From contig NZ_JAKQYM010000003.1 in assembly GCF_022662535.1 (NCBI RefSeq), positions 292,024 through 356,023 on the forward strand: a DNA stretch of 64,000 nt, read 5' to 3'. The stretch is from Polaribacter marinus (lineage in GTDB: Bacteria; Bacteroidota; Bacteroidia; Flavobacteriales; Flavobacteriaceae). The notes beneath the pieces are model-generated. The model was not told where the DNA came from and ran no database searches. It saw only the letters and a program-made list of their open reading frames with translations. The position numbers and the translations under genes are program-made. Below are positions 37,036 through 46,075 of this stretch, piece by piece (position 1 is the first letter of the stretch; each line of letters starts with the position of its first letter).

Positions 37036-37847
37036 TTCCTTTTAGCTTCAATCAGTTTTTCTAAAACGCGTTCTACTCCAAAATTATCATTACTTTCTGT
37101 CGAGTAATTTGCTACTTTTAAAATGTCTTTATGTGCATTTTTCATGGCAAAACTAAAGTTAGCTTCATGTAGCATTTCAAGATCATTATGGTAATCTCCA
37201 AAAACCATTGTTTCTTCTTTGGTGATTTTTAAGATTTGCTGAACTTCTCTTAAGGCATTGCCTTTGTTGGCTTTTTGATCAGAGATGTCTAACCAATTTT
37301 GACCAGATATTTTGAGTAAAATAGGAGTTTTTAAATGTTTTATAGAAGGATAAATAAATTCTTCTGAAGATTTAAAATGATGGTTTGCTATTTTTAAAAT
37401 TGTTGTTGTTTTGGCGGTTTCAATTAAGTCATCAACAATATGAAAATTATGATAATATTCTTGAAACAAAGAAATAAACTTTTCATTTTTACTTTCTATA
37501 AAAGCAGCGTCATGAGCACATAAAATAATATTAGTATCTTGAATTTTCCTTAGAGTAGGGATGATGTCAATTACTTTTTTTGCAGGGATAGCGTTTTCTA
37601 AAAGTATTGTGTCATTTTTTTTAGCAATAGCCCCGTTTTCTGCAATTACAAAAATATTGTTTTGTATAGAAGAGAGTTTACTAACAATACTGTTGTATTG
37701 TCTGCCACTTGCGGCAACAAAATGGATGTTGTGTTTTTGGAGCTTTTTAAAGAGTTGAAAAAACTGAGGGCTAACTTGACCTTTGGAATTTAGTAAAGTT
37801 CCATCCATGTCAGAAACAATCAATTTTACTTTAGAGAAGTCAATCAT
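37032..37847 (-). CDS. Cof-type HAD-IIB phosphatase
   Basis: The 271-residue HAD hydrolase with C2B cap has motif I IVSDMDGTLLNSKGQV, motif II AASGRQYNS, the motif III lysine in DQKANKGNALREV and motif IV GDYHNDLEML. Members dephosphorylate sugar phosphates, nucleotides or vitamin intermediates. It lies two bases downstream of the LacI-type regulator on the same strand, so they form an operon. The context suggests a sugar-phosphate substrate. Confidence 0.9.
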   Translation of the reverse strand: MIDFSKVKLIVSDMDGTLLNSKGQVSPQFFQLFKKLQKHNIHFVAASGRQYNSIVSKLSSIQNNIFVIAENGAIAKKNDTILLENAIPAKKVIDIIPTLRKIQDTNIILCAHDAAFIESKNEKFISLFQEYYHNFHIVDDLIETAKTTTILKIANHHFKSSEEFIYPSIKHLKTPILLKISGQNWLDISDQKANKGNALREVQQILKITKEETMVFGDYHNDLEMLHEANFSFAMKNAHKDILKVANYSTESNDNFGVERVLEKLIEAKRN

Positions 37848-37849
37848 TT

Positions 37850-38863
37850 CTAATTTGTAGAATCTCTAATAACTAAATCTGTTTTGATCACTTTGGTGAT
37901 CACTTCGGTATGTTTTTTTTCTAATTTTTCAATTAAAATTTCTGCAGCATTTTCTCCCATTTGTTCTCCGTGTTGACTAATAGTCGTTAGTTTAGGGCTT
38001 GAGTGTCTTGCTAAAATTCCGTTAGAAAAAGCAATAACAGAAACATCTTTTGGGATTTTTTTTCCACTTTTCACTAAGGTTTTCATTGTCGCTATAGCGG
38101 CAGATTCTCCTGTGGTAATTACGCTGTCTATATTGTTTTTTGCTAAAAAAGGAGCTAAAATAGATTCGTATTTTTTGTAATCTCTTTCTAAGATGTTAAT
38201 AACCAAATCATCATTAAAAGGCAACCCAACATTTTCTAATCCTTTTTTATATCCTAAAAACCGCTGTTTACCAATATGTAAATTACTCAATGTAGAAACA
38301 AAAGCAATTTTTTTATGTCCTTTTTTGTGTAAAAATTCAACTGTATTTAATGCTCCGTTAAAATCATCAGAAACTATTTTATCACAATTAACAGATTGTG
38401 CAACTCTATCAAACATTACAATTGGAGTCCCGTTTTCTATAGTTTCATTAAAATGGCTAAAGTTATTTTTTAATTCGGTTTCCTTTGCCATAGACAAAAT
38501 AAAGCCATCAATACTTCCGTTAGAAAGCATTTCTATAATTTCTGCTTCTTTACTGTACGATTGGTTTGAGATACAGGTAATTACTTTATAACCTTTTTTA
38601 TTGGCAGCATTTTCTATTCCTTTAAAAACTTGAGCAAAGAAATAATTGAGCATTGTAGGTATAATTACACCAATAGTTTTTGTACTTCTATTCTTTAAGC
38701 TAATGGCATTAAAGTTCGGTTTGTAATTATTCTCTTTTGCGTATTTTTGAATCTTTTCTTTAGTGTTATCACTAATTTCATAACTATCGTTTAAAGCCTT
38801 TGAAACGGTAGAAATAGAAACATTAAATTCTTTTGCAATATCTTTTATCGTAAGCTTCTTCAT
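37850..38863 (-). CDS. LacI-family transcriptional regulator
   Basis: The 337-residue protein starts with the LacI helix-turn-helix (LTIKDIAKEFNVSISTVSKALN) and hinge helix, followed by a periplasmic-binding-protein-like core (TIGVIIPTML, GFILSMAKETE, VSDDFNGALNTVEFL). It should sense a sugar or sugar phosphate. A minus-strand TAATTTTG (38876-38869) sits six bases above the ATG. The gene follows the glycosyltransferase operon by 58 bases and precedes the HAD gene. It is a candidate regulator of that operon or of the GH113-like gene. Confidence 0.93.
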   Translation of the reverse strand: MKKLTIKDIAKEFNVSISTVSKALNDSYEISDNTKEKIQKYAKENNYKPNFNAISLKNRSTKTIGVIIPTMLNYFFAQVFKGIENAANKKGYKVITCISNQSYSKEAEIIEMLSNGSIDGFILSMAKETELKNNFSHFNETIENGTPIVMFDRVAQSVNCDKIVSDDFNGALNTVEFLHKKGHKKIAFVSTLSNLHIGKQRFLGYKKGLENVGLPFNDDLVINILERDYKKYESILAPFLAKNNIDSVITTGESAAIATMKTLVKSGKKIPKDVSVIAFSNGILARHSSPKLTTISQHGEQMGENAAEILIEKLEKKHTEVITKVIKTDLVIRDSTN

Positions 38864-38921
38864 CTAAACAAAATTAGCCACTAAGATAAGGAAAATCTAA
38901 CGAGTTAATTTTAAGAAAGAA

Positions 38922-40304
38922 TTAAATTTTAATAGTTTTTTTTTGAATTTCATAGATTAAAAACCCAAAAACAATTAAATATTCTACACCTACAAACCAT
39001 AAGTTTTCTTTCCAAGGAAAATTTGCATAGGCTTGATAGCTTAATATAATTACAACACTCCAAACAATAGGGAATTTATATTTTGTAAAAACAGTTAAAA
39101 TTAGCGGAGTGGCCAAATACCAAGGATGCACAGTTGTGGCTGTAAAATAGTAAAAACAGAGGCAAAATAAAATTGCTGTGATTAATTCAATTAAGCTTTT
39201 ATTTTTTCTGAAAAAAGTAAGGAACAAAAGAAATAGGATTGTTAAAATGGGTGTTATTTTTCCAATAATTGCAATTTCATTCCAGCCTCTAAAGAGGTAG
39301 CCAATTTCTCTAAAAAGGTAATAGAAACTTGCGTTAAATTCAAAATTTCTAAACCATAGACCAACAGAATTAGAATAATTAGCAATTAATTCTGAAGAAT
39401 AAAAGGGGAGAAATAGAATTGTAGTTATGGATAAAATGATGGCGTAAAAAGATAATAATTTGATGATTTTTTTAGGTTGAAATTTAAAACCCATCCATTT
39501 TACTTTTGACGAGTGTTTGCTCATTGGTTGTGTAAACCATTGAAAAAATAGAGGTAAAAACAACAAAGGAATTAACTTAACAGAAATAGAGCAGGCAAAT
39601 AAAATGGCAGCAAAAACCCATTTTTGTTGATGTAATTTATAGAAACTCCAAATCAAGAAAAATAGCATAACAGACTCAAAATGTAAATTTCCTGTCATTT
39701 CTATAATAATAAACGGATTTAAAACATACCAAAAAATATTTTTTATGGGTAAGTTTAATCTTTCAAGTAATTTTTTTCCAAAATAGAGAATCCCAATATC
39801 TGCAAGAATAATTATAATTCTTAAAACGATAATTGAACCAAAAATACTTTTACTAGCAAAAAGGGCTGCAATTAAAAAACACAATTGATTTATTGGGGGG
39901 TAATTTGTATAGTGGCTTCCGTTAAGTTGCCCCATTCCATTATATAATGCAGCTGTTTCAGAAAAAGGTTTTAATCCTTGTTGAATAAATGTTTCAGGTA
40001 ATGATAAATAAGGATTCAAACCTTCTAGAATCATTCTTCCGTCCCAAATAAACCTGTAAAAATCTTGTGATAGATTAGGTATTGCAAACAAAAATACCAA
40101 TCTAAAAAGAATTGTGAGCCCTATTAAAGTTGAAAAACTGATGGTTTTACTTTTTAGTAGCAAATAAAAACAACCAAATAACGAAAACCATATAAGAAGT
40201 AGTTTGTTAAACGCTGTTCTTTCCAAAAAATAGGCAAAAATAAAGTACAGAGCAGTGCTTAATGTAATCAATAAAACGTTTTTATATTTATTGATAAAAG
40301 ACAT
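38922..40304 (-). CDS. GT-C-fold membrane glycosyltransferase (polyprenol-phosphate mannosyltransferase-like)
   Basis: The 460-residue polytopic protein has about 11-12 predicted membrane helices. The first periplasmic loop contains DFYRFIWDGRMILEGLNPY. This 'DFYRYLWDGR' signature is typical of GT-C enzymes in the GT87/DUF2029 group and has the catalytic acidic position. Such enzymes take mannose or another sugar from a polyprenyl-phosphate donor on the outer face of the inner membrane. The ATG overlaps the stop of the upstream synthase gene by one base, and the DPM1-like gene two positions upstream would make the lipid-linked sugar donor. Confidence 0.83.
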   Translation of the reverse strand: MSFINKYKNVLLITLSTALYFIFAYFLERTAFNKLLLIWFSLFGCFYLLLKSKTISFSTLIGLTILFRLVFLFAIPNLSQDFYRFIWDGRMILEGLNPYLSLPETFIQQGLKPFSETAALYNGMGQLNGSHYTNYPPINQLCFLIAALFASKSIFGSIIVLRIIIILADIGILYFGKKLLERLNLPIKNIFWYVLNPFIIIEMTGNLHFESVMLFFLIWSFYKLHQQKWVFAAILFACSISVKLIPLLFLPLFFQWFTQPMSKHSSKVKWMGFKFQPKKIIKLLSFYAIILSITTILFLPFYSSELIANYSNSVGLWFRNFEFNASFYYLFREIGYLFRGWNEIAIIGKITPILTILFLLFLTFFRKNKSLIELITAILFCLCFYYFTATTVHPWYLATPLILTVFTKYKFPIVWSVVIILSYQAYANFPWKENLWFVGVEYLIVFGFLIYEIQKKTIKI

Positions 40305-41794
40305 TAGGCTTTAGAGAATATTGACTTAAAAAACACATAACTAAAACCAATGAATAACATAAAGTGAAAAGGGAATAATCCAAAATCGCCACCTTGATCA
40401 CCAACGATAAAAGCACTGTACATTCCAAAGGCAAAATAAATTGCCAAAACACCTTCAATAATAACATGTACAGAAGGTTTTTTCTTAATGTATTTGTTTT
40501 TCTTCCATCCGTCTTTAATGGTTTTTATATTAAATTTAGGTGTTCTCACAAATTCACTTTTTTTACCAAAATGTCCTTCTAAAACGGCAATAGTATTGTG
40601 TAAAGAAAATCCCATTGCAATAGAAAAAAAGGTGAAAAAAGCACCAATATATTTAAAGAAGTTTTTTATTCCACCACCATAAATGTTTTTATACATATAC
40701 CAATAACAGATAAAGAAGATGAGTGAGCTTATTACAAAGAAGCTCATTACATAAAAATAAACTTTTAAATGCTCGTATTCATTTTTAATATACAACATTG
40801 GTATGCTTAGCACTGCAACTAAAAAAATACAAGTAAACATAGAGCTGTTTAGCAAGTGTAATAGACTATGAATTTTGGTTTTAAAAGGAATATTTTTACT
40901 AGTAATCACTCGCCTCATCATTTTTTGAAAATTCTCGGCACCACCTTTGTTCCATCTAAATTGTTGCGATCTTGCTGCACTAATAACTACAGGTAATTCT
41001 GCGGGAGTTACCACATTTTCTAAGTATTTAAATTTCCACTTTTTAAGTTGTGCTCTATAGCTTAAGTCTAAATCTTCTGTTAAGGTGTCTCCCTCCCAAT
41101 TTCCTGCATCATAAATACATGCTTTACGCCAAACACCTGCAGTACCATTAAAATTGATAAAATGCCCCTTGCTATTTCTACCAACTTGTTCTAAAGTAAA
41201 ATGGGCATCTAAAGCAAAAGCTTGAATTTTTGTAAGCGTTGAATAATTTCTATTGATATGTCCCCACCTTGTTTGAACCACACCAATTTTTTCGTCTTTA
41301 AAATACGGAACAGTTTTATACAACCAGTCTGATTGAGGTAAAAAATCGGCATCAAAAATGGCAATAAATTCTCCTTTTGCAATTTTTAAACCTTCTTTTA
41401 AAGCACCAGCTTTAAATCCTGTTCTATTTGTTCTTTGAATGTGTTGAATGTCAATTCCTTTTTCTTGAATTCTTTGAATATGTTTTGCAGTAGTTTGTAC
41501 AGATTCATCTGTAGAATCATCCAAAACTTGAATTTCTAATTTTTCTCTAGGATATTCTAGTTTGGCAATGTTCTTTAACAGTCGTTTCATAACGTACAAT
41601 TCATTGTAAACGGGTAATTGTATAGTCACAAAAGGAATTTCATCGGGGTTCTTAAAATCGAATTTTACAGAGGTGTCTTTTTTGTTTTTTTGCTTTAAAT
41701 AATTAAATAGTAAATTTAATTGTGCTATTGCATACATAAAGATAAGCAATAAAGAAATTGAATAAATAGTAATAATTATATACTCTAAAACCAT
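40304..41794 (-). CDS. Processive GT2 glycosyltransferase, CslA/glucomannan-synthase-like
   Basis: The 496-residue protein has one N-terminal transmembrane helix, a cytosolic GT-A domain and C-terminal membrane helices. GT2 motifs are VTIQLPVYNE, QVLDDSTDES, AIFDADFLP (DxD), TLTEDLDLSYRAQ (TED) and the processive signature QQFRWNKG (QxxRW). FNGTAGVWRKA and RWGHINRNYS resemble plant CslA/CslC beta-mannan and glucan synthases rather than BcsA. The polymer is not known; beta-1,4-mannan or glucan is the family-based guess. Start and stop overlap both neighbours in TAATG junctions. Confidence 0.9.
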   Translation of the reverse strand: MVLEYIIITIYSISLLLIFMYAIAQLNLLFNYLKQKNKKDTSVKFDFKNPDEIPFVTIQLPVYNELYVMKRLLKNIAKLEYPREKLEIQVLDDSTDESVQTTAKHIQRIQEKGIDIQHIQRTNRTGFKAGALKEGLKIAKGEFIAIFDADFLPQSDWLYKTVPYFKDEKIGVVQTRWGHINRNYSTLTKIQAFALDAHFTLEQVGRNSKGHFINFNGTAGVWRKACIYDAGNWEGDTLTEDLDLSYRAQLKKWKFKYLENVVTPAELPVVISAARSQQFRWNKGGAENFQKMMRRVITSKNIPFKTKIHSLLHLLNSSMFTCIFLVAVLSIPMLYIKNEYEHLKVYFYVMSFFVISSLIFFICYWYMYKNIYGGGIKNFFKYIGAFFTFFSIAMGFSLHNTIAVLEGHFGKKSEFVRTPKFNIKTIKDGWKKNKYIKKKPSVHVIIEGVLAIYFAFGMYSAFIVGDQGGDFGLFPFHFMLFIGFSYVFFKSIFSKA

Positions 41795-42486
41795 TATTTA
41801 AAACTGTATTTAAAAATCCAACCTAAAATTTTTACACCTGCTAAAATACTACCTTTTACCGTTCCAGAAACTTTTGAAACTCCAATTCTATTTCTGTATT
41901 TCATTGGAATTTCTACATAAGTTAATTTTTGTTTTAAGGCTTTTAATTGCATTTCTACTGTCCAGCCATAAGTTTTATCTTCCATTTTTAAAGCTAATAA
42001 CTTATCGTATTTAATCGCTCTAAAAGGCCCTAGGTCTGTGAAATTTGCTTTAAAAAACAACTTCATTAAGAAAGTTGCCAACCAATTTCCAAAAACTTGC
42101 TGTGGTGTCATAGAACCTGTTTCTCTTAGTTCTTTTACGCGTGCACCAATTGTAAAATCGATGTTGTTTTTTAAAATTGGCTGTATTAATTCTGTTAGTT
42201 GTTCTGGGTAATCAGAATAATCTCCATCTAAAAAAACAATAATTTCTGGCTTATTTGTTTGTTTAGAAATGTAATCTATACCTTTTAAACAAGCATAACC
42301 ATAACCTTTTCTGTTTTCGGTTAAAACAGTTGCACCTGCTTTTTTTGCATTAATTTCTGTGCTGTCTGTAGAATTGTTACTAATAACAATAATTTCATCA
42401 ACAGTTTTAGGGATGTCATTAATAACATTAGTAATGGAATCTTGCTCGTTATAAGCAGGGATAATAACTTTTATAATCGGGTTCAT
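41794..42486 (-). CDS. GT2 glycosyltransferase, dolichyl-phosphate mannose synthase-like
   Basis: The 230-residue soluble GT2 domain has KVIIPAYNEQDSI, VFLDGDYSDYPEQ (DxD), TIGARV and FRAIKYDKLLAL. It resembles DPM1/UGP-type enzymes that charge polyprenyl phosphate with mannose or glucose from a nucleotide sugar. There is no C-terminal membrane anchor, only a mildly hydrophobic tail. It overlaps the MORN-repeat gene by four bases (ATGA). It is the expected source of lipid-linked sugar for the GT-C enzyme in the same operon. Confidence 0.88.
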   Translation of the reverse strand: MNPIIKVIIPAYNEQDSITNVINDIPKTVDEIIVISNNSTDSTEINAKKAGATVLTENRKGYGYACLKGIDYISKQTNKPEIIVFLDGDYSDYPEQLTELIQPILKNNIDFTIGARVKELRETGSMTPQQVFGNWLATFLMKLFFKANFTDLGPFRAIKYDKLLALKMEDKTYGWTVEMQLKALKQKLTYVEIPMKYRNRIGVSKVSGTVKGSILAGVKILGWIFKYSFK

Positions 42487-42965
42487 TGCCTTAAATCATT
42501 TAGATTATTTTCTCCTTTAAAGGAAGAAAAATCTGTCCATTCTTTTATTTTTTTTCCATTTTTGTACTTCGATGCTTTCACCAATTTTTGTTTTTTGTAT
42601 ATCAAGCAATAACCATTTTTTTGATTATTTTTCAATTGACACTTATGTTTTATAAAACCATTTTTGTCATAAAATAACCACCATTTATTTTGTTGGCCAC
42701 TTTTAAAATGTCCTTCTTTTTCTTTAACTGAATTTGAGCTGTAAAAGTACCAATATTTCGTTTCTAAATTATGATTAAAACTACCTTCTTTTTTAAGATT
42801 TCCGTTTTTATAATAGAACTTCCAATACTTTGTTTTTTCTGTATTTAAAAGCCATCCTTCTTCTTTAATTTGTCCGTTTTTATAAAATGTTTTTTGATAT
42901 ATTTGTTGTGAATATAGATTGAGTTTTACCAAAAAGAATAATAAATAAAAGTGCTTTTTAAACAT
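42483..42965 (-). CDS. MORN-variant repeat protein (YwqK-like)
   Basis: The 160-residue protein has a signal peptide (MFKKHFYLLFFLVKLNLYSQ). About five to six repeats of roughly 23 residues follow, in the form WKFYYKNGNLKKEGSF and WYFYSSNSVKEKEGHF. Databases often call these 'toxin-antitoxin YwqK antitoxin' proteins. No toxin gene is present and the export signal argues against that label. The repeats are beta-hairpin scaffolds, so it may bind a glycan or another envelope partner. It starts in a TAATG overlap with the 4Fe-4S protein gene and ends in ATGA overlap with the GT2 gene. Confidence 0.83.
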   Translation of the reverse strand: MFKKHFYLLFFLVKLNLYSQQIYQKTFYKNGQIKEEGWLLNTEKTKYWKFYYKNGNLKKEGSFNHNLETKYWYFYSSNSVKEKEGHFKSGQQNKWWLFYDKNGFIKHKCQLKNNQKNGYCLIYKKQKLVKASKYKNGKKIKEWTDFSSFKGENNLNDLRQ

Positions 42966-44587
42966 TATTTATTGTTCACTAAATCCATTAAGTCTACATC
43001 ATTTCCTAATAAGATTTCAGTAGGATTTATCCTTCCGTCTTCGGGTCCGTTTTCTAATTTTAAAACACCTCTTGGACAAACAGCAGAACAAATTCCACAA
43101 CCAACACAACTAGAGCGTACAATGTTTTCGCCTTTTTGAGCATAAGCTCTAACGTCTATTCCTTGTTCGCAATAGGTAGAGCAGTTTCCACAAGAAATAC
43201 ATTGCCCCCCATTTGTTGTAATTCTAAAACGAGATTTAAAACGTTGTACAAAGCCTAAGTATGCGGCCAATGGACACCCAAATCGACACCAAACACGGTT
43301 TCCAAAAATTGGATAAAATCCTGTTCCTATCACTCCTGCAAACCAAGCGCCAATTAAGAAGCTATAAGTGTCTTTTACCCATTGAGATTTTATGCCTATA
43401 AAAGATTCTGCACCAGAAAAATAACAATATAAAGTGACCATTGTCATTACTAAAGAGAAAATTAAAACAGAGTGAATCAACCATCGTTCTAATTTCCATG
43501 CGTTTAAACTTTTATTAGAATGTTGCCTATAAGGGTCTCCTAAAGTTTCTGCCAATCCTCCACAGCCACAAACCCAAGAACAGTACCATCTTTTTCCGAA
43601 GAAATAGACCATAACTGGTACGATTACTAAGGTTAAAATAATTCCCCAAACTAAAATAAAGATTCCAATACCTCCACTGTTTCTTAGTGTTTCTAAATTC
43701 CATTCAAAGAAAAAGTCATAATCTAGAGGAAAAGCACTTTTAAAATCATAACCAGGCATATTTAAGCTAGACATAATTTCTGGAATTAAAAAAGCAAATA
43801 CAATTTGAAAAAACAGAACGGAAGTTGTTCTTACAATTTGATATTTATTATGTCTGTATTTAATATACATTCTTACTCCCATTGTAAGCATAATTGTACA
43901 ATATAGGAAACCATAGACAAACCATTGAGAAGCAGCTCCACCACTTAAAAAATGGCTAATAGGATCTAAAATAAAAGTCCAGTTTACAATATAATCGGGC
44001 ATAAAATACAGCACTAAATAGAAACTTACCAAATAGATAAGTACTAACCAAGCAATCCAACCACGATTGGTAGCAGAGTCTAAATAAATGCCATCATTTT
44101 TTATACCGGGTTTTCCTAATAAAATTAAATTAGGAACTATAAACAATAATGCTCCAATAATACCGAGACCAAAAGTTAAAAACCACATTAAACCAGGGTT
44201 GTCTTTTGCATAACCTTTACCTGCTTTTTTAGCTAGTGTAAAACTTAAACTATGTGGTTTACCATAGATTTTATATTGATATTGTTCTCCCTTTTTATCC
44301 CAGTTTTTTTCGGCATCATATTTTGCAATAAGGTTGTCGTAAAAATTATTAGAAGTCTCAAATGCATTTCTAGCTCTACTAGAAAATTCAAAAATATTTA
44401 ATTCTTCATTGGTAACTATTGCTTTTTGAAGTTGCTCTTTAATTACAGTATTTTTATATCCTTTTTCTTTAATAAAGTTGTCTAATTCTGATTGAGACAA
44501 ACTAAAAGTACCTGTAAAAATAGTACCTATAAAAAGGGTTAATCCGATTAAAAATATAATTAAACCTGTGTTTTTTATTGCTTTCAT
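42965..44587 (-). CDS. Polytopic 4Fe-4S ferredoxin-type membrane protein
   Basis: 540 residues. There is one N-terminal TM helix, a periplasmic segment of about 100 residues, then five or more TM helices. NapH/CcoG-like motifs WYCSWVCGCGG and VWCRFGCPLAAYLGF come next. Two ferredoxin clusters end the protein (CISCGNCSTYCEQG and CVGCGICSAVCPRG). This architecture is that of NosR/NapH-type electron-transfer proteins, which pass electrons across the membrane. The FMN-binding domain of NosR is not visible. It is five bases from the FAD oxidoreductase gene, the likely electron donor. The terminal acceptor is unknown. Confidence 0.88.
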   Translation of the reverse strand: MKAIKNTGLIIFLIGLTLFIGTIFTGTFSLSQSELDNFIKEKGYKNTVIKEQLQKAIVTNEELNIFEFSSRARNAFETSNNFYDNLIAKYDAEKNWDKKGEQYQYKIYGKPHSLSFTLAKKAGKGYAKDNPGLMWFLTFGLGIIGALLFIVPNLILLGKPGIKNDGIYLDSATNRGWIAWLVLIYLVSFYLVLYFMPDYIVNWTFILDPISHFLSGGAASQWFVYGFLYCTIMLTMGVRMYIKYRHNKYQIVRTTSVLFFQIVFAFLIPEIMSSLNMPGYDFKSAFPLDYDFFFEWNLETLRNSGGIGIFILVWGIILTLVIVPVMVYFFGKRWYCSWVCGCGGLAETLGDPYRQHSNKSLNAWKLERWLIHSVLIFSLVMTMVTLYCYFSGAESFIGIKSQWVKDTYSFLIGAWFAGVIGTGFYPIFGNRVWCRFGCPLAAYLGFVQRFKSRFRITTNGGQCISCGNCSTYCEQGIDVRAYAQKGENIVRSSCVGCGICSAVCPRGVLKLENGPEDGRINPTEILLGNDVDLMDLVNNK

Positions 44588-44592
44588 GTAAA

Positions 44593-45942
44593 TTATGCTT
44601 TACTAAATATTCGTTTCCAGCTTTTCTTTTTTAATGTGATGTTGCTGTTGTTTTCTTGATTGAATTTTTCAACAATCTCCGTTTCATGAAGCTTGTAAAA
44701 TTCAGGGTCAAAATTGGCATCTGCTAAAAATTCTAAAACATGTTCTATAGATTGATTTTCTGTGAGCCATTTGTCAAAAATTTCGTGACGCATTCGAATT
44801 CCAAATGTGTTAATTCCTAAAAATTGATGAGAATTTTTATCAAAAGAAATGGTAATGCACTTATTATCTTTTGGGTGTTTCCATTGAAAATACTGTTCAG
44901 TATCCTTTTTACTTTTTTCGCTAAAAACCCAACCATAAGTTTGGTACTCGATGTCTAAAAATTTTGCAGAATTAAACCAATGCCCAGGTTTGTAAGCTGT
45001 TCTATTGCCGCAAATGGTTTGGGCTAAAGTTTCTCCCATCATTCTTCCAGTATACCAAACCGCTTCTATGTTTCTACGTAGACCAATGGCTTGTTGTTGT
45101 TCTGCGCAATCTCCAATTGCATAAACTCCTTCAATATTAGTTTCTAAATAACGATTTACTAATACGCCTCGTTTGATTTCTATTTCTGAATCTTTTAAAA
45201 AATCGATATTGGGTGTAACACCAGCTGTTAAACCTACTACGTTACAGAAAATTTCTTCTCCTGTTTCTTCTATAATGATTGATTTTACTTGTCCAAATTC
45301 ATCAGATTTTATTTCTTTTAAATTAGTGCTTAAGCGCAAATCTATATGATGTTCTTTAATGTGTTTGTTAATCATTTCTGATTCTTGAGTGGGTAAAACT
45401 CCATTCCAAAAACTAGATTCTCTAACCAAAAAAGTAACCGGAATATCTCTGCTTCTGAGCATTTCAGCCAATTCAATCCCAATTAATCCGCCACCAACAA
45501 TTACCGCTCTATTGCAAGTTTCTTTATTGGGAGCATATTTTTCTAATTTTTCTAAATCTTGTTTATGATACATGCCTATAACACCATTTAAATCTTGCCC
45601 TGGCCAACCAAATTTATTTGGTTTAGAACCAGTTGCAATAATTAATTTATCATAAGAAATGTTTTCTCCATTTGTAAGTTCTAAATTTTTTTTACCAGTA
45701 TCTATGTTTCCTACAAATCCCTCTTTTAACTCGATGTCATTTTTTTTCCAAAACCAATTCTCATAAGGTTGGGTATGCTCAAACTTCATATGTCCCATAT
45801 AGACATACATGAGTGCTGTTCTAGAGAAAAAGTATTTAGCTTCTGCAGAGATTATGGTTATTTTTTTATCAGAATTTTTTCTGATATGCCTTGCTGCAGT
45901 AACTCCGGAAATTCCATTACCAATAATTACAATATGTTCCAT
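44593..45942 (-). CDS. NAD(P)/FAD-dependent oxidoreductase
   Basis: 449 residues. The FAD Rossmann motif is HIVIIGNGISGVTAARHI at the N-terminus and the NAD(P) motif is AVIVGGGLIGIELAEML (about residue 145). GVYAIGDCAEQQ is the second FAD-binding motif. The C-terminal 120 residues are an extra domain without cysteine clusters. It is closest in build to the pyridine-nucleotide-disulfide class II and NirB/rubredoxin-reductase-like subfamily. It is the first gene of the minus-strand operon and is probably partnered with the 4Fe-4S membrane protein. Electrons would flow from NAD(P)H; this is inference. Confidence 0.9.
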   Translation of the reverse strand: MEHIVIIGNGISGVTAARHIRKNSDKKITIISAEAKYFFSRTALMYVYMGHMKFEHTQPYENWFWKKNDIELKEGFVGNIDTGKKNLELTNGENISYDKLIIATGSKPNKFGWPGQDLNGVIGMYHKQDLEKLEKYAPNKETCNRAVIVGGGLIGIELAEMLRSRDIPVTFLVRESSFWNGVLPTQESEMINKHIKEHHIDLRLSTNLKEIKSDEFGQVKSIIIEETGEEIFCNVVGLTAGVTPNIDFLKDSEIEIKRGVLVNRYLETNIEGVYAIGDCAEQQQAIGLRRNIEAVWYTGRMMGETLAQTICGNRTAYKPGHWFNSAKFLDIEYQTYGWVFSEKSKKDTEQYFQWKHPKDNKCITISFDKNSHQFLGINTFGIRMRHEIFDKWLTENQSIEHVLEFLADANFDPEFYKLHETEIVEKFNQENNSNITLKKKSWKRIFSKA

Positions 45943-46075
45943 AAATTTAGATGTTCTTACTTGTCTGTCGAAGATAAAGTTAAAAACTTAAAAATTATTA
46001 CTAATTTAAAAATGATATAAATAACTTTTAGGTGAAAATAATTTTTAAGTTATTTGTTTTTAGTAAATTACTTTT

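Noticed and set aside
42483..42965. Toxin-antitoxin antitoxin (YwqK) label
   Set aside because: The protein has an export signal and MORN-variant repeats, and no toxin gene is adjacent; the neighbours are glycosyltransferases and a 4Fe-4S protein.
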